Positions 56,893-64,000 of a stretch of DNA of 64,000 nt are shown one piece after another. Numbering within the stretch: position 1 is the first letter of the stretch; every line of letters starts with the position of its first letter. This DNA comes from Eukaryota sp. TZLM1-RC. Lineage: Eukaryota > Metamonada: BaSk clade. The position numbers and the translations under genes are program-made. Location: the NCBI GenBank assembly GCA_040285825.1, contig JAUPSS010000006.1:1-64000 (forward strand), written 5' to 3'. Below the pieces are notes generated by a model, which saw nothing but the letters and a program-made list of their open reading frames with translations, made no database searches and was not told where the DNA came from.

Positions 56893-58363
56893 TGTATCCA
56901 GGGCTAAACCTGGGGAAAGGACATGGGTTACATCGGTTGAGGAAGAGATTCAGCTCATCACCAGCGAAGATCCTCTGTACACCTTCACGAGGAGTTCTGA
57001 ACCCTCCAACAGTATCCCGTTGAGGATAAATTGGAGGAGGGTCACAACGAACCGTAAGATTGTCTACTTCTTCCGTTGGGAAGTAGGGACCTATTCTTCT
57101 GCGGATCCTAAAGCCGTGATCATTAACCACTTCTGGACCCCAAAATGGGGGTAAAGCAGCAATGAGTTCATTGGGAGGAATCGATGCAGGATCTCCTAGC
57201 ATTAACTCAATACCAGCATTGAGAACTAAGTTTTGAGCTTCAGTTCTCTGTTGGGTAGAGATGAAAGGAGAATCTGATTCCTGGGGCTGGCTTGGGGCTT
57301 GATAAGTGTTAGGCTGAGCAGCACTAAGCACCTGCCAAGCAGCAGGAATAGAAGAAACAACGTGACCTTGCTGAGGAGTCTGGCCAGAGGTTGGAGGGAC
57401 ATGAATTACTCCTCTAGTAGGAACTCCCGAAGGAGGAACAGATGGAGTTGAATGGACTTCTGTAGGAGCTACCGTAGTAGGAGCAGAAGTATCAGGAAGG
57501 CCTGCTACAGGAACTTCTTGAGAAGGAGTAGTAGGATTTGGGCTACCAGCAGGGACTGCAGGAGGAGCTGGTTGTTGTGGAGGGCTGCTTTCCATAGGTA
57601 CTTCTCTAGAAGGAATGGAAGGAGCTTGTTGTCCTTCCCCAGGAGCTTCCGTAGAAGAAGTAGAAGGAACTTGTTGTCCTTCCCCAGGAGCTTCCGTAGA
57701 AGAAGTGGAAGGAACTTGTTGTCCTTCCCCAGGAGCTTCCGTAGAAGAAGTGGAAGGGGCAACAGGAGCGCAAACAATAGGTGAAGAGGGAGGCTCTACT
57801 CTCTTGAGCTTCAACAGCTCAGATATCTTGTTGCTGGCTGAGTCAGGGTCAGTCTGGTTGATGATATACTTCAGATATTCATCTAAAGTACTGAACTGTT
57901 CAGGACCTAAAAGGGAATCTTCAACCTCTCCTTCAGAACCAGGGGGAGGAGAAAGAGGTATAAAGTTTTCCACATTAGCGGGAGGAACAGGAAGACTGAT
58001 AGGAACCACAGGAACGTCATCCGTAGATGGAGTGGAACCTTGACCCGAGGGTTGAGAGGAAGTGTCACTTCTCTCGCCACCAGAGGGTTGTTCTGTTCCC
58101 AACTGAGGAGTTTGGGAGGAAGAACTTGAAACATTGGGTTGTGTAACAGAATCTCCGGAAGGAGGAGTTAACACAGGAGGAGGAGAAGCATTGCTTCCCT
58201 CGGACCCAGTTGTCAAGGGTTGTTCTGGTCCCGACTGAGGAGTTCGGGAGGAAGAACTCGAAGAGTGAGACGTAGGAGGATCAGTCCTAACAGTCTCGGA
58301 GTTGTCATTGGAACCACCCAAAGGTGATCCAATACGTATTGATGATCTGTGGGGGTTAGACAT
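56756..58363 (-). CDS. Gag N-terminal part with mucin-like Pro/Ser/Thr repeats
   Basis: A 535-codon frame whose ATG lies inside the 5' LTR, 23 nt before the LTR end. The first ~380 residues are Pro/Ser/Thr/Gln-rich and include three tandem copies of STSSTEAPGEGQQVP (about 57,625-57,760). The final ~150 residues (ELMLGDPASIPPNELIAALP, FWGPEVVNDHGFRIRRRIGP) look folded and gag-like. The last ~30 residues after DIYIN read as an out-of-frame tail of the next frame. The low-complexity N-terminus is unusual for Ty3 gag. No other ATG is available until far downstream. Confidence 0.85.
   Translation of the reverse strand: MSNPHRSSIRIGSPLGGSNDNSETVRTDPPTSHSSSSSSRTPQSGPEQPLTTGSEGSNASPPPVLTPPSGDSVTQPNVSSSSSQTPQLGTEQPSGGERSDTSSQPSGQGSTPSTDDVPVVPISLPVPPANVENFIPLSPPPGSEGEVEDSLLGPEQFSTLDEYLKYIINQTDPDSASNKISELLKLKRVEPPSSPIVCAPVAPSTSSTEAPGEGQQVPSTSSTEAPGEGQQVPSTSSTEAPGEGQQAPSIPSREVPMESSPPQQPAPPAVPAGSPNPTTPSQEVPVAGLPDTSAPTTVAPTEVHSTPSVPPSGVPTRGVIHVPPTSGQTPQQGHVVSSIPAAWQVLSAAQPNTYQAPSQPQESDSPFISTQQRTEAQNLVLNAGIELMLGDPASIPPNELIAALPPFWGPEVVNDHGFRIRRRIGPYFPTEEVDNLTVRCDPPPIYPQRDTVGGFRTPREGVQRIFAGDELNLFLNRCNPCPFPRFSPGYNASLDIYINRDFRTGWWYTYTTNYQRLYLQDRRPDHCASYFWSRT
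57625..57760 (-). repeat. 45-bp in-frame minisatellite in gag (3 copies)
   Basis: Three near-identical 45-bp units encode STSSTEAPGEGQQVP repeats. The last copy differs by a few codons. Slippage could change the number of units without breaking the frame. Confidence 0.9.
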
Positions 58364-58495
58364 TGAGTATACCTTAAATGTAATTTATTACAGGGAAATA
58401 AGGATTTCCCTAAACTTAAGCGCATAGGCGCAATAAATACAAATACTATTAATAAACTATAAATAAACTATTATAAATATTATCCAAGGCTAACA
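58340..58495 (-). repeat. 5' LTR of the Ty3 element
   Basis: Identical to the 3' LTR. In element orientation it begins TGTTAGCC, has a TATA-like AT-rich segment, then two hairpin-forming palindromes (AGGGAAAT/ATTTCCCT and GCGC/GCGC), then the gag ATG. A possible tRNA primer site TGGATCACC starts 8 nt after the LTR; it is not a textbook primer sequence. Confidence 0.97.
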
Positions 58496-58545
58496 GTAAA
58501 AGATTCTAAATATGGAATACGACGTGCAGATGTTGCTCTTCTCAT
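58496..58545 (+). mobile_element. LINE remnant, right part, after the Ty3 insertion (F1d)
   Basis: gtaa is the second target duplication copy. The frame continues VKDSKYGIRRADVAL, which aligns with SFGKRRADLV of F1. Similar but heavily broken LINE-like sequence (a CTKC cluster and YPCSLPFVY) may extend to about 58,720. Confidence 0.75.
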
Positions 58546-58974
58546 TTGAGGACGTCTTGCACATAAACTGGAAAGAAAGATTCTGGCTTTGTTGACCTAA
58601 AAACTTCCAATCCGTTTCAATTAGACAATTACACCTTGGATTGCACCAAGTGCTCTTTCTTACATACGCTTTGTGAACTACATAATACCCTTGTTCGCTA
58701 CCGTTCGTTTACATAAACCCGCAAAGCTTGTGTAGAAAGGATAAGATCAAACCTTTGTACTTAAACTAATGAGCCAATGATACTGAATAAGTTACAGTTT
58801 CAGTAAAATCCATTAAGCAGAAACTAGTTGAAATACATTCAATTAATGGTACTTCCAGGGAATTGATTATCAATTTGAACATCATATTGGAAATACTTTT
58901 TTAAATAACATTTATATGTTTTTTAGAAAACTTATCATATTTTTCTTTAAATTAATTTTTTTATTAATTTAATT

Positions 58975-60020
58975 TAAAAACTACAAACTAGAAATCAATA
59001 ACTGCAAAACAAGCTTCCACACCATCAAACCTTACAGCAGCAATGTCTTCGTAATGTGCACTGACAGACATCAGAGCTTGCGAAATCATTTTAGGAAGTT
59101 TTACCGATAGTAAAAACAATACCATTCAACCAAAAACGACGATCAAAACGGTTATTCGTTCTTCTTTTTACAAGATTTTCAAAATCATCAATAAAATTCA
59201 TAGCAGTTTTTCCAAGACGACCATACAACGATATAGCAAATGGGCAAATTTGGTTATCTACATGGCGAACATGTTTCAATTCTTTCAAAGGATTTGCATA
59301 TTTTTTTCGTTTGTACAATTCTGAATCATCAAGGGAAGGTACTTCAGATTGTGCATTTCTCAAGGCATTTTTCTTGCAAACATCCACTGTTACGACATCA
59401 ACAACATTCAATTCATCATCAAATGAGGGCAAAACAACATCTGCACGTTGTTTTCCTTATTTTGAATCTCTTACGTTTTCATTTATATCAAGAGACCTCA
59501 ACAATAATTCTACAAAAGATTCAATATGATAGGAATTACAGATTTTGGATTATATCACTTACAGCATTATGCAAAGTGGAACGATAAGAAATGAATCTGT
59601 TACATTTCAATAAATGTGATAATGTCAAACCAGCTCCACATTAGCAAAACAAATCATTGGGCAAATTACAAGGCCATAGATAACAAAGCATGCTTTTGGT
59701 AGTAGTGGATTGGTCGTCATTTAAAAACAACCCATTAATTTGGGGAATTTTTTTAAACAAAACTGCAGATGAACTTTCCTTCAAATCAATGAAAAATTTG
59801 CAAAAACAGGATTTTCGTGCTTAGCCGGGCTAAGTCGAACAATAGATTTTTGCTTTTAAATTTTTTCAAAAGATGCCTTTGGAGATTTTTCAACGAAAAT
59901 TTCCAAGAAAACCAAATTCTTTCTGGATTGTCTTGAATAGCTCTAGGCAAAAATGTTTGCCATAACTCATAAATTATCCTCATTCGAAGAGAGTCGAGAA
60001 TCAATTTGAGTAAGTGCAAG
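58975..60020 (-). mobile_element. Degenerate F1-like LINE remnant (F1e)
   Basis: Minus-strand pieces: 59,786-60,019; a Cys/His area near 59,600-59,660 with an in-frame stop (CGAGLTLSHLLKC, RFISYRSTLH); then 59,091-59,432 with LNVVDVVTVDVCKKNAL and a C-terminus RTNNRFDRRFWLNGIVFTI. It is the same superfamily as F1, nearest to the fragment split by the Ty3 element (shared CGAGLT). Multiple frameshifts are present. Confidence 0.8.
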
Positions 60021-60478
60021 GAAATATTATATATTATTTGAAATAGCGGTACTCAAATTGCAATCTTAATTGAGTGTTCAACTCACCTGATTAGTTGTGA
60101 TTAGACTCAGGCAAACATTGAGTCCAATCGACTTCTACTTAACCCATTACACTGTTTGCTCTTAATAATAAAACATTTTTTATAATAAAGCACTATTAGT
60201 TATGGGTTAATTCACGTATTAAACTATGAATTGCGCTCAAAATCACTTTTCAGAGTACGTATGTTGGTTTCAGAATTGAAATGCATGTAATTCTCCAAAC
60301 ACGTCGCCACTAGACCAAGAAGAAGGATTTTGTTGGGTATTTATAGTGTGTGAAATGGAATTTACTGTGCAGAAAACTGTGAGGTTTGGAAATTACTAAA
60401 GTGTTCTTAAAATTATTCAAATTGTGCATATAGTTTGAAAAAGATCATTGTTATACATTTTAGTTGGTCGTTTTTGTA

Positions 60479-62434
60479 ATGTTCAAAGCGTGTATTTTGA
60501 ATTTAAATAATTCTGAAACCAACTTCACTCATACAATGCTCAACGTATCTCTCCCACCTTCACAGATCCTCACAGACCTCCGTAACAGCCCTCATCTCCG
60601 TGACTACACCCTTCGATTCAACGGTGAAGAGTTTCCTATTCATCGTGCTCTTTTGGCACTCTACTCCAAGTACTATCACAAGCTCTTCACTCTCAACTGG
60701 GTAGACTCTAACGACCCTACAAGCGATTACGACCATCTTCCCGTCTCTTCTTACTCTCTCAAGATCTTCCTCGATTACTTTTATGGAGGAAGCATCGAAT
60801 TCACTCCTGAAACGTTCTATCATTTCAGGTACCTCTCTTCCTTTTTCGAGGTAGATTCAATCAATGAGGCTTGTGATCAGGTTATATCTGATCACTTTCA
60901 ATCCCCTGAATGGCTCCTTCCCGCTGTGGTCAATGCTGATGCTAATGAAGACCAAAAACTCTTAATGAAGATTGGTTCCTACATTAACTCAACAATTTTG
61001 GAACCACTCTCTCTTTCTTTTACCTCTCTTTCTTGCTTGGTAGAAGAGCAGCAAGCTGAATCTTTGTGGTTGGTGAGGTCTGTGGTTTGGTCTTGGAAGA
61101 AGAACAATTTGTCTGATTGTCAAGTGGAAAAGTTGCTTGGTATGATTGACTCTGAGGAATTGAAGATTGAAGAACTTTATGAAGATGTTTTTCTTTCTTT
61201 TTATCAGCAAAGTCAATTTAATGAATTTTTGTTTGAATTTTCAATTAAATATTTCAAAAATAATTCACAAATTCCACCTAAATGGTTCTTTTGGGTTTTG
61301 AAAATGGCTAATGAAAAACAAATTCATTTAGCATTTTTATCATCTTTTTAATTAATCAAAACCTTGAAGAAAATGTTTTAGAATTAAGTTTTGAATCTTT
61401 TAAAGTATTTCAAGAATTAAAAAACAAAAAAATAAGCATTTGGTTATTAAATTGTTTGAAATTAAATTGTTTTGATTGGAATATTGATCAATTTAGTGAA
61501 ATTTTGAATGGTTTTGATTTAAAAATTATTTAATCCACAAGAAATTCAAGAATTATTTATTAAACCATTTAATTCAATTGAAAAGTTTGTTTTGGTAATT
61601 AGTAAAATTAATAATGAAATTGTTGTTCCTTTATTAACTGAACAATTTGAAAATGTTATTAGTGAAAAAGATCAAAAAAATGAAGAATTAACCAGAAATA
61701 ATTCCAATTTAAATCAGCATTTAGGTCAACAAAATGAATTAATTAGCCAATTAACCACTCAAAATCAAGAATTAAGAAGTGAATTGCAATTTAAAAACCA
61801 AATAATTCAATCAAGTTCACCATTAATTAGGGTTTGTTTGTGGGCTGCTTCAATGTTTCATAATGACATCACCCAAAAAATTCAAAAAGGATTTAGGCAA
61901 AATTGGCCTAATCTTGAGGTACAAATTACTTCTACTAATGAACCAAATTTAAACAATATTGATAATTTTGATGTTGTTCTGTACAATACTATTGGTTTAA
62001 CCATTCAAGCCACACTACTAGAACAAATAGTAGAAGCTGGCAAGGGTTTGGTATTGTTTAGTTGTAGTGGACATCACATCAAGGGTGACTTTAAATATGG
62101 AGCATTCAAGGGTTTGAGTGGTCGTAAACCATTTGACTCTTTCATTGAACTTGGTAACTCTAACCAGAGTGATTTAATTATGAAATCAGTAAACTCTTTT
62201 TCTTGTAAGTTTGGTGCAAAATACACTTCCATCAACCCTGAATTTCAAACAGTTTTTACCTTGAAAAATGGAGATCCTTTGGTGTTGAAGAGTGAATATA
62301 GCAAAAGTAGAGTGGTAGATTTTGCTTCAGATGGTATTAGTACTGATCGTCATAGTAATGGATGGAAAAGCTCCACAGACGGTCATTTATTGCTAGCAAA
62401 TTCAATAGTTTGGGTTTCTGGAAGGGATGACTAA
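60479..62434 (+). CDS. BTB/POZ - coiled-coil - GATase-like protein, two frameshifts
   Basis: The ATG at 60,479 starts a protein with a BTB domain at about residues 30-130 (HLRDYTLRFNGEEFPIHRAL, LKIFLDYFYGGSIEF), followed by a BACK-like helical region. The frame stops at 61,351 after LAFLSSF and continues shifted; comparison with the second copy shows frame changes at a T5 run near 61,342 and at an A5 run near 61,525. The third frame (to 62,434) holds a coiled coil (NEELTRNNSNLNQHLGQQNE) and a C-terminal domain, LIRVCLWAASMFHNDITQKI...FDVVLYNT...GKGLVLFSCSG...HLLLANSIVWVSGRDD. That shape resembles ThuA/type-1 GATase-like domains but lacks a clear catalytic triad. BTB proteins usually act as dimeric adaptors. 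The gene may be intact in reality. Confidence 0.8.
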
Positions 62435-62572
62435 TAAACTTGACTTTTTTCTTTAGGTTCTATTTGAATTATTTCGTCTTTTTTAATATTGTTTTATTCG
62501 ATTAATAAATTTGTTTTTTCAATTTCTTCATATTTTAACAATTAAACCATCAATTACTTACCAAATATTGTA

Positions 62573-62633
62573 ATCGTATTTATTGAATTTGCACACTTGA
62601 TTAAATTAAATCATAACTAATGGGACGACTATC
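62573..62633 (-). mobile_element. F2 LINE 3'-UTR fragment between the BTB copies (F2d)
   Basis: About 55-60 bp are nearly identical to 34,021-34,075 ('tttattgaatttgcacac', 'aatgggacgactatca'), the 3' UTR and stop region of F2. It lies exactly between the first BTB gene and its partial second copy. Confidence 0.85.
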
Positions 62634-62823
62634 AAATATTTCAAGTCTATCACTTGTCAATTCAACCCTAATGATCAGAGTCACCAAATTTTCTTCAATG
62701 ATTAAGGGTGATTTATGTGGTGATTTTTATAAATCATTTGATGATTCCAATCAAACTATTATGGATTTCACAACTGATTTACCCTTGTGTTGGCAGAAGT
62801 ACTTTGAAAATTTCTCAAAATGA

Positions 62824-63979
62824 TTGTACCTCGAAAACCTTGAAGAAAATGTTTTGGAATTAAGTTTTGAATCTTTTAAAGTATTTCAAGAATTAAAAAA
62901 CAAAAAAATAAGCATTTGGTTATTAAATTGTTTGAAAGTAAATTGTTTTGATTGGAATATTGATCAATTTAGTGAAATTTTAAATGGCTTTGATTTAAAA
63001 TTATTTAATCCACAAGAAATTCAAGAATTATTTATTAAACCATTGAATTCAATTGAAAAGTTCATTTTGGTAATTAGTAAGTTTAATAATGAAATTGTTG
63101 TGCCTTTATTAACTGAACAATTTGAAAATGTTATTAGTGAAAAGGATCAAAAAAATTGAAGAATTAACTAGAAATAATTCCAATTTAAATCAACAATTAG
63201 GTGAAAAAGATGAATTAAATAGCCAATTAACCACTCAAATTCAAGAATTAAAAAGTGAATTGCAATTTAAAAATCAAATAATTCAATCAAATTTACCATT
63301 AATTAGGGTTTGTTTGTGGGCTCATTCAAATCTTCATAATGACATTACCCAAAAAATTCAAAAAGGATTTAGGCAAAATTGGCCTAATCTTGAGGTACAA
63401 ATTACTTTTACTAATCAACCAAATTTAAACAACATTGATAATTTTGATGTTGTTTTGTACAATACTACTGGTTTAACCATTCAAGCCACACTACTAGAAC
63501 AAATAGTAGAAGCTGGCAAGGGTTTGGTATTGTTTAGTAGTAGTGGAGATTACATCAAGGGTAACTTTAAATATGGAGCATTCAAGGGTTTGGTATTGTT
63601 TAGTAGTAGTGGAGATTACATCAAGGGTAACTTTAAATATGGAGCATTCAAGGGTTTGAGTGGTACTAAACCATTTGGCTCTGTCATTGAACTTGGTAAC
63701 TCTAACCAGGATGATTTAATTATGAAATCAGTAAACTGTTTTTCTTGTAAGTATGGTGCAAAATACACTTCCATCAACCCTGATTTTCAAACAGTTGTTA
63801 CCTTGAAAAATGGTATTCCTTTGGTGTTGAAGAGTGAATATAACAAAAGTAGAGTGGTGGATTTTGCTTCAGATGGTCATAGTACTGATGGTGGTCCTTT
63901 TGGTGGATGGAAAAGCTCCACAGATGGTCATTTATTGCTAGCAAATTCAGTAGTTTGGGTTTGTGGAAGGGATGACTAG
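62824..63979 (+). pseudogene. Second, N-terminally incomplete copy of the BTB-linked coiled-coil/GATase-like gene
   Basis: It aligns with the region after the BTB domain of the preceding gene: ENLEENVLELSFESF..., the coiled coil and the C-terminal domain to GRDD. The first frame ends at 63,159 because one extra T follows the A7 run in the coiled coil; the second (to 63,979) covers the rest. The BTB domain and promoter are missing; sequence at 62,634-62,820 does not match the first gene. It carries a 66-bp in-frame tandem duplication. In the C-terminal domain FSCSGHH of copy 1 is FSSSGDY here. It may be a fragment of a former tandem duplicate. Confidence 0.8.
63518..63649 (+). repeat. 66-bp perfect tandem duplication in the coding region
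   Basis: Two adjacent identical 66-bp units (63,518-63,583 and 63,584-63,649) duplicate 22 residues, GLVLFSSSGDYIKGNFKYGA plus two. The first gene copy has a single unit. The duplication keeps the reading frame. Confidence 0.95.
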
Positions 63980-64000
63980 TAAACTTGACTTTTTTCTTTA

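Larger units (their letters stand above)
51079..58495 (-). mobile_element. Ty3/gypsy LTR retrotransposon (chromovirus-like), nearly intact
   Basis: 7,417 bp bounded by two identical 156-bp LTRs (TG...CA on the plus strand) and a 4-bp target duplication, gtaa. Transcription is on the minus strand, so the 5' LTR is at 58,340-58,495. Order: gag with a mucin-like N-terminus, CCHC knuckle, protease, RT, RNase H, integrase, chromodomain-like tail. A purine tract (GAAAAGAAGAAAGGG) lies 3 bp upstream of the 3' LTR. Identical LTRs imply very recent insertion. It interrupts a LINE remnant whose codons join in frame across the gtaa site. Confidence 0.97.

Noticed and set aside
57452-57784. Arg/Ser-rich plus-strand frame resembling an SR protein
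   Set aside because: Antisense of the gag minisatellite; the repeats are a by-product of the gag codons.
58320-58340. Canonical tRNA primer-binding site beside the 5' LTR
   Set aside because: TGGATCACC starts 8 nt after the LTR, but I cannot match it to a specific tRNA end, so it is only mentioned as a possibility.

Overview
The window is eukaryotic nuclear DNA from an AT-rich protist. The signs are: a YJU2-type splicing factor, a PP2A B'' subunit, B-box/SPRY and BTB proteins, a Ty3/gypsy LTR retrotransposon, many non-LTR retrotransposon remnants with a restriction-like endonuclease (RLE), a eukaryotic tRNA-Glu, and one 31-nt intron (GTATGT...AACACAG). Introns this short with a fused branch/acceptor motif are typical of metamonads such as Giardia and Trichomonas. 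A free-living metamonad or fornicate is therefore my best guess, held at low confidence.

Layout. 1-21,979 is a tandem satellite of about 461 bp per unit, with about 44 complete units in two sequence variants. A 5'-truncated RLE-type LINE with an open reading frame and a 12-bp target duplication sits inside it. 21,980-41,000 is a LINE graveyard of at least three families (called F1, F2 and F3 here), mostly on the minus strand. It surrounds a secreted Cys-rich protein (24.1 kb), a PP2A B'' subunit (29.7 kb), an intron-containing two-helix membrane protein (37.3-38.0 kb) and a decayed RING tail (27.4 kb).

40.6-49.1 kb is the gene-dense host island: a frameshifted B-box/SPRY gene, a large protein that may be a beta-propeller, tRNA-Glu(UUC), a one-helix membrane protein divergent from YJU2, a COMM-domain-like small protein convergent with YJU2, and an intact B-box/SPRY paralogue in the opposite orientation to the broken one. 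49.8-60.0 kb is mobile DNA again. A chromovirus-like Ty3/gypsy element (51,079-58,495, identical 156-bp LTRs, 4-bp TSD) has split an older LINE remnant, next to a duplicated, truncated 5' end of the BTB gene. 60.4-64.0 kb carries a BTB/coiled-coil/GATase-like gene followed by a partial second copy.

Several genes are broken by single-base indels, often in homopolymers, including an LTR element whose two LTRs are identical. At least some of these breaks may be assembly errors rather than true pseudogenisation. The host genes look like unrelated housekeeping and signalling functions (splicing, phosphatase regulation, ubiquitin-type adaptors) and not one pathway. The repeat biology is the most distinctive content.
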